From Verrucomicrobiia bacterium (GTDB lineage: Bacteria > Verrucomicrobiota > Verrucomicrobiia > Verrucomicrobiales > DEV007), in the NCBI GenBank assembly GCA_030427505.1, contig JAUICH010000027.1, positions 1-64,000 on the forward strand: a stretch of 64,000 nucleotides of DNA, read 5' to 3'. The translations under genes and the position numbers were made by a program. The first letter of the stretch is position 1. Every line of letters starts with the position of its first letter. Shown one piece after another: positions 54,027-62,036 of this stretch. The notes below the pieces were generated by a model, which searched no databases, was not told the origin of the DNA, and saw only the letters and a program-made list of their open reading frames with translations.

Positions 54027-54078
54027 AGGGAGTATTTTGGAAAGGGGGAAACAGACAGGGGGGCGAACAGGTGAAGGG

Positions 54079-55542
54079 TCAGGCGATCACCTGGTGGATC
54101 GGGTCCGCGCCTTCCACGCCGACCAGCTTGTGGTCCAGGCCCCCATAGAAGAAGCTCAGGTCGTTCGGGTCAAGCCCCATGAGCGACAGGATGGTGGCGT
54201 GCAGGTGCTTCACGTGGAAGCGGTCCTCCACCGCCGTGCTGCCCAGCTCGTCCGTCTGGCCCACGCTGACGCCGCCTTTCACGCCGCCGCCGGCCATCCA
54301 CATGGTGAAGCCGTAGGCATTGTGATCCCGGCCGGTGCCCTTCTCGTATTCGGCGGTGGGCTGGCGTCCGAACTCGCCGCCCCAGACGATGAGCGTTTCG
54401 TCCAGCATGCCGCGGCGTTTCAGGTCTTTGATTAGCCCGGCGATGGGCTTGTCCGTGCCACCGGCGTGGTGGTTGTGATTCTTCTCCAGGTCGCCGTGGG
54501 CGTCCCAGTTGTCGTCATTGTGAGCGCCGCCGGAGTAAACCTGGATGAAGCGCACGCCGCGCTCCACGAGACGGCGGGCGAGCAGGCACTTCCGCCCGAA
54601 GTCCTCCGTCTTCGGCTGATCGATGCCGTAGAGCTGCTTCGTTTCCTCGGGCTCGGAGTCGAGATCGATCGCTTCCGGCGCGGTGGTCTGCATCTTGTAA
54701 GCCAGCTCATAGCTGGAGATGCGGGCCTCGAGGTTGGTGTTGTCGAAGCGTTCCTCCAGGTGGCCGTGGTTCAGGTGGTTCAGCGAGTCGATGAGCATGC
54801 GCTGTTCCTGGGGCGCCATGCCGTTGACGTGCTTCAAGTTCAGGATGGGTTCGCCCTGGGAACGGAAGACGGTGCCCTGGTAGCTGGCGGGCATGAAGCC
54901 GGAGGTCCAGTTCTTCGCGCCGGAAATGGGGCCGCCGGTCTTGTCCAGCATGACGACGTAGCCCGGCAGGTTCTGGTTCACGCTGCCCAGGCCGTAGTTC
55001 AGCCAGGAGCCGAGGGAAGGTTTCCCGCTGATGATGGAGCCGCAGTTCATCATCAGCATGGCGGAGCCGTGGATGGGGGAGTCCGCCGTCATTGAGTGCA
55101 TGAAGGCGATGTCATCCACGCAGGAGCCCACGTGGGGGAAAAGGTCGGACACCCATTTACCGCTCTGACCGTACTGCTTGAACTTCCACTTGGGCTCCAC
55201 GATGCGGCCCTGGTTTTTCTTCCCGCCGCGTCCGAAGGTCTTCACGTCGATGGTCTTGCCGTCCATGCCGTACATGTGCGGCTTATAATCGAAGGTATCG
55301 ATATGGCTGGGGCCGCCATACATGAAGAGGAAGATGACGTTCTTCGCCTTGGCGGGAATAAGGGGCGTCTTCGGCGCCAGGGGATTCGTGTAACCGGCGG
55401 CGTTGGCCTTATTGAAGAATCCGTCGCCCGCGAGCATGCCGGCCAGGGCCAGGTGGGTGAAGCCACCGCCCACGGTGGTGAGAAATTCCCGGCGGCGGAC
55501 ATTTCCGCAGAAGGAGTTTTTAGGTTTGTCAGGATGATTCAT
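54079..55542 (-). CDS. DUF1501 family protein with Tat signal
   Basis: 487 residues. ATG 55542 is chosen because GGAAG lies about 8 bases upstream, inside a TTG-initiated extension that is not needed. A twin-arginine signal (VRRREFLTTVGGG) is followed by FLFMYGGPSHIDTFDYKP, a landmark of DUF1501 proteins, which belong to the alkaline phosphatase/sulfatase-like superfamily. Further landmarks are GSWLNYGLGS, RFIQVYSGGAHNDDNWDAHGD and WGGEFGRQPTAE near the C-terminus. It is translated right after the DUF1549/DUF1553 gene (33-bp gap), the usual partner in Verrucomicrobia and Planctomycetes. Biochemical role not established to my knowledge. Confidence 0.93.
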   Translation of the reverse strand: MNHPDKPKNSFCGNVRRREFLTTVGGGFTHLALAGMLAGDGFFNKANAAGYTNPLAPKTPLIPAKAKNVIFLFMYGGPSHIDTFDYKPHMYGMDGKTIDVKTFGRGGKKNQGRIVEPKWKFKQYGQSGKWVSDLFPHVGSCVDDIAFMHSMTADSPIHGSAMLMMNCGSIISGKPSLGSWLNYGLGSVNQNLPGYVVMLDKTGGPISGAKNWTSGFMPASYQGTVFRSQGEPILNLKHVNGMAPQEQRMLIDSLNHLNHGHLEERFDNTNLEARISSYELAYKMQTTAPEAIDLDSEPEETKQLYGIDQPKTEDFGRKCLLARRLVERGVRFIQVYSGGAHNDDNWDAHGDLEKNHNHHAGGTDKPIAGLIKDLKRRGMLDETLIVWGGEFGRQPTAEYEKGTGRDHNAYGFTMWMAGGGVKGGVSVGQTDELGSTAVEDRFHVKHLHATILSLMGLDPNDLSFFYGGLDHKLVGVEGADPIHQVIA

Positions 55543-55575
55543 GGCGTGACTTCCTTTCAAGGTTCGGGGGGTAGC

Positions 55576-58500
55576 TTAGTCCAGGTAGACAAATTCGTTC
55601 AGGTTCATCGTGAGCAGGGCGAGGCGTTCCAGGGCGTCTTCCGGTTTCATGCCCAGTTCGGACTCCAGGCGGTTTACCAGGCTGACGCACTCGGCGACTT
55701 CCTCCGCCCTGGGCTCGCGGTTCAGGGTGAGAGTCAGGGCGTAGCGGACCTGGGCCTCGGGCGTGGGGTCAGCCTCCGCCTGGATGCGGCGGGCGAAGGT
55801 GGCGGCCTGGGTATTCACGAACTCGCTGTTCAGCATGCAGAGAGACTGAGTGGGGACGGTGGTGGCGAAGCGCACCGCGCAGGGCACGTCCGTGTCCGCC
55901 TGGTCGAAGTCCGCCAGGAAAGGCACGCGCATGCTGCGTTTCACATGAACGTAGATGCTGCGGCGGGCGGCGTCCTCAGGCGAGGAATGTCCCCAGGCCT
56001 GGTCGGGGCGGGAGGCGGTCTGGAGCACTTCCGCCGGCAGGGGTGGGAAGACCGGTTCGCCACCCTGGCGGAGATTCAGGTCGCCAGACAGGGCCAGCAT
56101 GGAGTCGCGGATTTCTTCCGCCGTCAGGCGGCGCATGCTGTAGCGCCAGAAGAGGTTGTTCGTGGGGTCCACCGCCAGGGCGTCCTGCCGTGGGGCGGAG
56201 GACATCTGGTAGGTGGCGCTGGTCATGAGGAGGCGGTGCATTTCCTTGATGCTCCAGCCCTGACGAATAAACTCAGCCGCCAGCCAGTTCAGCAGTTCCG
56301 GGTGGGTGGGGGCTTCGCCCAGCTTGCCGAAGTCGCTGGTGCTGGGGACGATGCCCCGGCCGAAGTGGTGTTGCCACAGGCGGTTCATCATGACGCGGGC
56401 GGTCAGGGGATTCTCCGGTGACGCGATCCACTCCGCGAGAATGCGGCGGCGGCCGGAGGTGTTCTTACCCTGGTAAGCCGCCGGGATGACGGCGGGCTTG
56501 GAGTGTTCCGTGCCGCTGAGCACGGCGGGAAAAGCGGGCGCCACGGGGTCTCCCTCCGCGTGGGCGCTGCCGCGAATGTGGATGAACATGGGCTCCGGGT
56601 TCTGGCCGGCCTCGGTGACGCCGTTGATCTGGATGCCGGGGCGCTGGTGGCGCAGCGTTTCGATCTCTGTCTCCAGCTGGCTGTAGTCCCGCAGGATCTC
56701 CCGGCCAAAGTCCTTGTTGATGCGGTTCGCGAGACGGGGGCCGCCTTCGCGCTTGATAAGGGCCTTGATGCTGCGCGCCTCGGGACGCCCCGTGCGCAGG
56801 GCGGCGTCCACATACTGTCCGCCCTTCGTCTGGTGGCAGTGGATGGCCAGGATATTCTTGCCCGTCTGCAGGGCGGCCAGGGCTTCGGGGCCAAGGTCGA
56901 TGGTTTGGTATTGGGTGACGAAGCCGGTGGCGCGATAGACTTCCACGCCGTTCAGGTAAACCTCTACGTCTTCGTCGTGGTGGAGTTCCAGGGCCAGCGT
57001 CTCCGGCAGTTCCATGAGGCCGAACTGGGCGCGCATCCAGATGTCCGCCGTCTTCCAGGGCGTGCGCACTCTGGCGCCGGGGGTGCCTTCCTTGCCGAAG
57101 CCGCCTTCGGCTTTCAGCCAGCTCTTGTTCACAAAGCCCACGCTCATCCAGTCCGGGCTGGGACGCTCCGTGGCGTAGAACCAGTCGGTGGGATTTGCGT
57201 CCAGGGCATTGGCGACAAAGGTCAGCACCTCCGTCTCTCCTTCCTTCAGGAAATCGTGATTGCGCAGCCAGCTTAGGATCTCGGTTTCCAGTTTGTCCTT
57301 TTGCTGATTCAGGTCCGCGAGCTTCTGCTTGCGCTCCGTCTCGAACTTCTGCTTCTCCGCTTCCGTGGCCCAGGCGATGAGGGTGCCTTCGGTCTGGTAG
57401 TGGGTGACGCCGTGGAAGAAGGCCATGAAGCTATAGTAGTCCTCCTGGGTGAAGGGGTCCGCCTTGTGGTCGTGGCAGCGGGCGCAGCCCAGGGTGGAGC
57501 CGAGGAAGGTCTCCGCCGTGACCTGGAGATTGTCCGCCAGCACATCGTAAACGTGCTGCTTGCGGTCGGCGGGTTCGTCGTCCCACTGCATGAGGCGATG
57601 GAAACCGGTGGCGACCAGGGAGTCGAAGGTGGGCTGGTCCAGCTCGTCGCCCGCGAGTTGCTCGATGACGAAGCGGTCGTAGGGCTTGTCTGAGTTGAAG
57701 GCGTTAATGATGTAGTCCCGGTAGCGCCAGATTTCCGGCTTCGGGTTATCGCGTTCGAAGCCGTTCGTCTCCGCGTAGCGCACCAGGTCCAGCCAGTGGC
57801 GGGCCCATTTCTCACCATACTGGGGACGCTCCAGGAGGTCTTCGATGAGGTCGCACCAGGCTTCCTCCTCCGGACGGGGATCGTTGACGAACTTCGCCAC
57901 CTCCTCCGGCGTGGGCGGCAGGCCGATGAGGTCGTAGTACGCGCGGCGCACCAGCACTTGGCGCGTGGCCCGGGGACTGGGGGAGAGGCCACTGTCCGCC
58001 AGCTTCGCGCTGATGAAGGCGTCCACGGGATTCCGCGCCCAGGTGGCGTCCGGCGCTTTCGGGACAGGGGTTTCATTCACGGTCTGGTAGGCCCAGTACT
58101 TCCGGTCTTCGTCTGAAATGTGGCTGCGCTTGTGCTCGGCGGGATCGCCCGCAATTTCCAAGGCGGGATCATACGGCGCGCCGCGGGAGAACCATTCGGT
58201 CAGCACGGCCAGGTGCTCCGGGGCGAGCTTTTCCTTTGGCGGCATCTGGTGCTCGTCATCCTTGTAGCTGACCATTTCCAGGAGCAGGCTTTCGTCCGGC
58301 GCGTCGGGATTATACCCGCTGCCCAGTTCGCCGCCGCGCAGCAGCCCTTCCCGGCTGGTCACGCGGAAGCCGCCCTTCAGCTTGTCTTCGCCGCCGTGGC
58401 ACTTGAAGCAGTTCGCCTCCAGGATGGGGAAGACCTTCTCTTTATAATAAGCCTGGCCTTCGGCCTCGAGGCTGACTTCGGCATCGGCGCCGGTATCAGC

Positions 58501-58602
58501 AGCTGAGGCGGAGGAAAGGAAGGGGGGGGCGGTCGACGACATCAGCCAGCCCAGCAGGGCCAGCGAAGCGAAGAGCGGGGGGATGGAGACGCGGATCGGC
58601 AT
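55576..58602 (-). CDS. DUF1549/DUF1553 protein with c-type cytochrome (PSCyt1) domain
   Basis: 1,008 residues from ATG 58602; the longer reading (to 58839) adds 79 residues without a signal peptide. An N-terminal hydrophobic signal is followed by a PSCyt1 domain with heme motif C65-F-K-C68-H69, DUF1549 (about 190-400) with a second CARCH motif at 373-377, a coiled/jelly-roll middle region with a DVEVYLNGVEVYRATG strand pair resembling a carbohydrate-binding sandwich, and DUF1553 (about 740-990: NPLTARVMMNRLWQHHFGRGIV, SIKEMHRLLMTSATYQMSS). Probably periplasmic and heme-bearing. First gene of the operon; it ends 33 bp before the DUF1501 gene. Confidence 0.93.
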   Translation of the reverse strand: MPIRVSIPPLFASLALLGWLMSSTAPPFLSSASAADTGADAEVSLEAEGQAYYKEKVFPILEANCFKCHGGEDKLKGGFRVTSREGLLRGGELGSGYNPDAPDESLLLEMVSYKDDEHQMPPKEKLAPEHLAVLTEWFSRGAPYDPALEIAGDPAEHKRSHISDEDRKYWAYQTVNETPVPKAPDATWARNPVDAFISAKLADSGLSPSPRATRQVLVRRAYYDLIGLPPTPEEVAKFVNDPRPEEEAWCDLIEDLLERPQYGEKWARHWLDLVRYAETNGFERDNPKPEIWRYRDYIINAFNSDKPYDRFVIEQLAGDELDQPTFDSLVATGFHRLMQWDDEPADRKQHVYDVLADNLQVTAETFLGSTLGCARCHDHKADPFTQEDYYSFMAFFHGVTHYQTEGTLIAWATEAEKQKFETERKQKLADLNQQKDKLETEILSWLRNHDFLKEGETEVLTFVANALDANPTDWFYATERPSPDWMSVGFVNKSWLKAEGGFGKEGTPGARVRTPWKTADIWMRAQFGLMELPETLALELHHDEDVEVYLNGVEVYRATGFVTQYQTIDLGPEALAALQTGKNILAIHCHQTKGGQYVDAALRTGRPEARSIKALIKREGGPRLANRINKDFGREILRDYSQLETEIETLRHQRPGIQINGVTEAGQNPEPMFIHIRGSAHAEGDPVAPAFPAVLSGTEHSKPAVIPAAYQGKNTSGRRRILAEWIASPENPLTARVMMNRLWQHHFGRGIVPSTSDFGKLGEAPTHPELLNWLAAEFIRQGWSIKEMHRLLMTSATYQMSSAPRQDALAVDPTNNLFWRYSMRRLTAEEIRDSMLALSGDLNLRQGGEPVFPPLPAEVLQTASRPDQAWGHSSPEDAARRSIYVHVKRSMRVPFLADFDQADTDVPCAVRFATTVPTQSLCMLNSEFVNTQAATFARRIQAEADPTPEAQVRYALTLTLNREPRAEEVAECVSLVNRLESELGMKPEDALERLALLTMNLNEFVYLD

Positions 58603-58977
58603 CGGACAGGAAAGGAGAGGGGAAAAATAGGGATTTGAGACGTCTCCAGAGTAACCCGAAACCGCCCCCCGTCTTGTATGGGAAGGGTAGTTTTTGGTAT
58701 GAATGCGACATTTTGGGAGGGAGAGAACAGGCGAAAGGCCCGCCCATTGCGAGTGCCAAAGGCGCGACACGCACCAGCCCAAGGTGGTAGGCCTGGGAAC
58801 CCGCTCAGGTGGATATGCGCCTTGCTCCACGCCAATCATCCATCACTTGAGGGCGGTCAGAACACCAATGCCGGGGGGCGCCTTTCCGGTCCGATGAATA
58901 ACCCCGGACTGCCTGCAAACGCGTGGGCGGAACTCAGTCTTGTCAGGCGGATGGTGTGCGATCCGTCTGAAAGCCAA
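58603..58977. other. Intergenic region before the DUF1549/DUF1553 operon
   Basis: 375 bp with no credible gene on either strand; the long plus-strand reading here has no family signal. It should contain the promoter of the minus-strand operon and the 3' end of the SEDS transcript. Visible features are the palindrome at 58637-58646 and a weak imperfect hairpin near 58946-58971 (CGGAT/ATCCG arms) without a T-run. Confidence 0.5.
58637..58646. promoter_or_regulatory. 10-bp palindrome upstream of the DUF1549/DUF1553 gene
   Basis: GAGACGTCTC is a perfect palindrome 34 bp before the ATG at 58602, a position suited to an operator or the 5' leader. A single 10-bp site can occur by chance, so this is tentative. 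Confidence 0.2.
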
Positions 58978-60210
58978 TCAAGCGACTCCCTCAATGTCCA
59001 TCGCCTTGTGCTCTGGCATACCGGGTTGGTTCCGGGACTTCTCGGCGACGTTCCGGTGCACCCACACGCTCTGCACCAGGCCCAGCAAGGACATCACGAT
59101 GATGATAAATGTCCCCCCGTAACTGATAAGGGGCAGAGGAATCCCGGTGATGGGCATGATGAGGAGGTCCATGCCCACGTTTTGGAAAATGTGCGCGAAA
59201 ATAAGGCCCACGACCCCCACGACAATGAGCCGCCCGAACATATCGCGGCTATAAAAGGCGACAAAGAGGCACTGCAATAGCAGTAGAAGGAAGGCGGACA
59301 GCAGCAGCACGGCGCCGCGAAAGCCGTGCTCCTCCGCCAGCACCACGAAGATAAAGTCGTTAATCGCCGTGGGCGGAGAGATGAAGCCTTTGGCGTTCAC
59401 CGTGTCCTCACTCTTGAAACCTTTTCCCGTGAACCCGGCGGAGCCGATGGCTAGCAGGTTGTTGTGAGCGCTGTAGGCGGCCCCCAGGGTGTCCACCTTC
59501 TTACCCATCAGCATGTCGAACTGCACGGTAATGCGCCGCTTCTGGTATTCTTTCAGTCCGAAGTAGTAGCCGTAGGGAATGACCAGCGTTCCGATCAGGA
59601 CAATGGTAATGAGGTAGCGGAAGGGGATGTTGCCCACCAGGAACATGGCGCCCACCACGGGCAGCCAGACAAAAGCGGAGCCGAAGTCGCCCTGTTTCAG
59701 GACGATCAGGCAGGGGATCGCGCCCACCATGCCCGCCAGGCACAGGCGGACAAAGGGGTTCCGGAAAAAGGGGTGGATCCGGTGCAGGTGACTCAGGATC
59801 AGGGCGATCAAGACGATGCCGCCCGCCATGGCCACCTGAGAGGGCTGAAAGGACAGGGGCCCCAGCGAAAGGCTCAGAGTCTGCTCATAGACCTCGCCAC
59901 TGCTGACCACGCCATCGGAGTCGCCGCCCACCACGAAGAGCAGTAGCAGCAAGAGCATGCCCAGGCTATAAAAGGGCAGCGCCAGCCACTTCATCCACTT
60001 GTAGTCCACCAAGCTGGCCAGGAAGTAAGGCACCAGACCCGCGATGGCCAGGATGGCCTGCGTCCGCCACTTGTCCCGCAGGGCGGCGTGCACGCCCTCG
60101 CGCATCCAACTGGCGCTGTAAATGGCGGACACGCCAAAGATGAGCAGCCCCACCATGGTGAAGAACAGCACCCAGTTCATGCCGATGAACTTTCGAAACA
60201 GGGGAGTCAT
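58978..60210 (-). CDS. rodA: RodA/FtsW-family (SEDS) protein with altered catalytic motif
   Basis: 410 residues, about ten membrane segments, length and layout of RodA. Retained family landmarks: INDFIFVVLAEEHGFRG (Asp285 aligns with the essential SEDS Asp, E. coli RodA D262), NVGMDLLIMPITGIPLPLISYGG, and an EYQKRRI segment. Altered: the FQPSExxK motif reads FQPSQVAM (Q125, M128), the nearby G-x-RW segment is lost, and QPDLGT reads KQGDFG. SEDS proteins polymerise lipid II with a class B PBP, and the Glu and Lys of this motif are highly conserved. The gene may therefore be a divergent or inactive paralogue. Its ATG overlaps the stop of a 19-codon ORF. No PBP2 or mre genes are nearby. Confidence 0.88.
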   Translation of the reverse strand: MTPLFRKFIGMNWVLFFTMVGLLIFGVSAIYSASWMREGVHAALRDKWRTQAILAIAGLVPYFLASLVDYKWMKWLALPFYSLGMLLLLLLFVVGGDSDGVVSSGEVYEQTLSLSLGPLSFQPSQVAMAGGIVLIALILSHLHRIHPFFRNPFVRLCLAGMVGAIPCLIVLKQGDFGSAFVWLPVVGAMFLVGNIPFRYLITIVLIGTLVIPYGYYFGLKEYQKRRITVQFDMLMGKKVDTLGAAYSAHNNLLAIGSAGFTGKGFKSEDTVNAKGFISPPTAINDFIFVVLAEEHGFRGAVLLLSAFLLLLLQCLFVAFYSRDMFGRLIVVGVVGLIFAHIFQNVGMDLLIMPITGIPLPLISYGGTFIIIVMSLLGLVQSVWVHRNVAEKSRNQPGMPEHKAMDIEGVA

Positions 60211-60266
60211 TCCGTGGCTAACAAGTGGCTGAGAATACGCGGGTCTTCAAAGGGATCTTTCGTCAT
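60207..60266 (-). CDS. 19-codon ORF coupled to both neighbours (MTKDPFEDPRILSHLLATE)
   Basis: The ATG (60266-60264) overlaps the TGA of the ABC-type gene as ATGA, and its own TGA (60209-60207) overlaps the ATG of the SEDS gene as ATGA. A ribosome could therefore move from the ABC gene through this ORF into the SEDS gene. The peptide is polar with no membrane segment. It may be a real small protein, a coupling leader, or a chance reading of a 52-bp spacer; two perfect overlaps argue against pure chance but do not prove translation. Confidence 0.4.
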   Translation of the reverse strand: MTKDPFEDPRILSHLLATE

Positions 60267-61051
60267 TGCACCGTGGTCGTGGAGGACACCAGCCGGCGGG
60301 TATAGTCGTGCGACGGACGGCGCACGATGTCTTCCGGCGAGGCCGATTCCAGAACCTTTCCCCGATGCAGAATGACGATATGGTCGCTCATGTGGTCGGC
60401 GATGGCAAGGTCGTGCGTCACAAAGAGATAGGTCATGTTCAAGTCCTCGCGCAGCGTCTTCAGCAGGTTCAGAAGTTCCGACTGCTGACCGATGTCCAGG
60501 CCGTGCACGAAGTCATGGCAAATAAGCAGACGGGGTTCCAGGGCCAGGGCCCGGGCCAGCACCGCGCGCTGCCGCGGGCCGGCATCCGTTTCATGCGGAT
60601 AGAGGGTCCAGGCCTCCTTCGGCAGGCGGGCCCGGATCATGGCCTGTTCCGCCCGCCGGTGCATCTCGTAGGGGTTCAGAGCGGAGAAATGAATTTCCAC
60701 CGGTTCCCGGACGGCTTGGGCCAGGGTCAGACGGGGGTTCAGAGGGCCGAATGAATCGGGAAACAGGGGTTGGATCTGCTTCCGCAGAGCCCTCAGTTCC
60801 GCGCCCCGGGCCCGGAGGAGATTCCTACCCGCGTAAATGACTTCGCCCGAGCGGGCCGGAATCAACCGCAGCAGCGCTTCCGTCAGCGCCATCTTGCCAC
60901 TACCACGTTCGCCCACCAGCCCCATGCAGGTGTTTTCCATTACCTCGAAAGAGACGTCCTCCAGGAGGCGCAAGCTGGGCCGGGGCGGGTCGAACCAGCC
61001 GCAGGGTTGCCGCCTGTAAACGCTCAAGTTCCTGACCTCAAGAAAAGGCAT
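60263..61051 (-). CDS. ABC-transporter ATPase-like protein with degenerate nucleotide-binding motifs
   Basis: 262 residues, similar over its length to DppF/OppF peptide-transporter ATPases (RNLSVYRRQ, LRLLEDVSFEV, SFGPLNPRLTL, YPHE, HDYTRRLVSS). Motifs differ from the family: Walker A GERGSGKM (Ser to Met at 54); Q-loop LFPDS instead of hFQDP (Gln to Pro at 98); signature DAGPR (156-160) instead of SGGQR; Walker B LLICHD (His179, Asp180) instead of hhhDE. The D-loop LD and the H-loop His213 remain. No permease or binding-protein gene is adjacent. ATP hydrolysis looks unlikely; a structural or regulatory role is possible. The reading frame is intact, so it is not a simple pseudogene. Confidence 0.85.
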   Translation of the reverse strand: MPFLEVRNLSVYRRQPCGWFDPPRPSLRLLEDVSFEVMENTCMGLVGERGSGKMALTEALLRLIPARSGEVIYAGRNLLRARGAELRALRKQIQPLFPDSFGPLNPRLTLAQAVREPVEIHFSALNPYEMHRRAEQAMIRARLPKEAWTLYPHETDAGPRQRAVLARALALEPRLLICHDFVHGLDIGQQSELLNLLKTLREDLNMTYLFVTHDLAIADHMSDHIVILHRGKVLESASPEDIVRRPSHDYTRRLVSSTTTVQ

Positions 61052-61112
61052 GGGATGAAGGAAAACGAAGGGAGAAGAAAAAGCCGAAGGAGAGGCAGAT
61101 CCGCGAAGCCTC

Positions 61113-61958
61113 TCAACCGGCGGTCCCGGCGGTAGTGCTTTCGTAAAGGAACCCCGTCAGCGGGCTGGTGGCGGACGCGGTGATGGAAGCATCTCCCAGG
61201 CCCGTCTCATAGGCCAGGCGTCCGGCTTCCACCGCCATGCGGAAGGCGTGAGCCATGGCCACCGGGTTTGGCGCGATGGCGATGGCGGTGTTCACCAGCA
61301 CGGCGTCCGCCCCCATTTCCAGGGCCTCCGCCGCGTGGCTGGGCGCGCCCAGACCGGCATCGACCACCACGGGCACCGTGGCCTGTTCGATGATGATCTC
61401 GATCTGCCGCCGTGTCTCGATGCCCCGGTTGCTACCAATCGGCGAGCCCAGCGGCATGACCGTGGCCGCCCCGGCGTCCTGGAGGCGCTTTGCCAGCACC
61501 GGGTCCGCGTTGATGTACGGCAGCACGGTAAAGCCCTCCTTCACCAGGATCTCCGTGGCCTTCAGGGTCTCAATCGGGTCGGGCAGGAGGTAGGTGGGGT
61601 CCGGGTGGATCTCCAGCTTTACCCACTTCGGCAGCCCGGCCGTTGCCGCCAGGCGGGCCAGCCGCGCCGCTTCCTCCGCGTTCATCGCCCCGCTGGTGTT
61701 CGGCAGCAGCAAGTATTTCTCCGGATCGATGTAGTCCAGGATGTCCGCATACGGGTCGTGCCCCCCGGACAGGTCCGCCCGCCGTAGCGCGACGGTCACG
61801 ATCTCCGAGCCGGAAGCCGCCAGCGCGTCCCGCATCGCGGTGTTGGAAGAAAACTTACCCGTGCCCGTGAGGAGCCGGGATTGAAACACGCGGTCCGCGA
61901 TGTGGAGAGGCTCGGTAGCGGTGGGAGGAGGAGTGTGTGGTTGTTCGGGTTCGGTCAC
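61113..61958 (-). CDS. thiG: Thiazole synthase ThiG
   Basis: 281 residues, slightly longer than usual because of a Pro/Thr-rich N-terminal 15-20 residues. It forms the thiazole phosphate ring of thiamin from deoxyxylulose phosphate, dehydroglycine/glycine imine and ThiS thiocarboxylate. TIM-barrel landmarks: [37 protein letters not shown] (Schiff-base Lys), [61 protein letters not shown]. No other thi gene is in the window and no TPP riboswitch is visible upstream. It lies 61 bp before the ABC-like gene on the same strand, probably co-transcribed. Confidence 0.96.
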   Translation of the reverse strand: MTEPEQPHTPPPTATEPLHIADRVFQSRLLTGTGKFSSNTAMRDALAASGSEIVTVALRRADLSGGHDPYADILDYIDPEKYLLLPNTSGAMNAEEAARLARLAATAGLPKWVKLEIHPDPTYLLPDPIETLKATEILVKEGFTVLPYINADPVLAKRLQDAGAATVMPLGSPIGSNRGIETRRQIEIIIEQATVPVVVDAGLGAPSHAAEALEMGADAVLVNTAIAIAPNPVAMAHAFRMAVEAGRLAYETGLGDASITASATSPLTGFLYESTTAGTAG

Positions 61959-62036
61959 AGCGCCTTCACTGTAACCGCCTGAGGCGGGCGATCATCTGAA
62001 AAGTCTGAGAGCCTAGAATCCTGTGGCGGACTGGTG

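Noticed and set aside
55096-56421. 441-codon plus-strand frame opposite the DUF1501 and DUF1549/DUF1553 genes
   Set aside because: Overlaps two well-supported genes and has no recognisable domain.
58678-59280. 200-codon plus-strand frame beginning in the intergenic region
   Set aside because: It runs into the antisense of the SEDS gene; composition is shadow-like (His/Gly/Asp-rich) and there is no ribosome site.
60263-61051. Sequencing error or pseudogene as the cause of odd ABC motifs
   Set aside because: The frame is intact, altered motifs are clean codon substitutions at four separate places, and the 3' end is precisely coupled to the next ORF. It was kept as a gene.
61959-62036. Possible TPP riboswitch before thiG
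   Set aside because: Only 78 bp are available; the minus strand lacks the conserved thi-box segments, and the visible CCGCCT-C-AGGCGG hairpin is a simple stem without a T-run.
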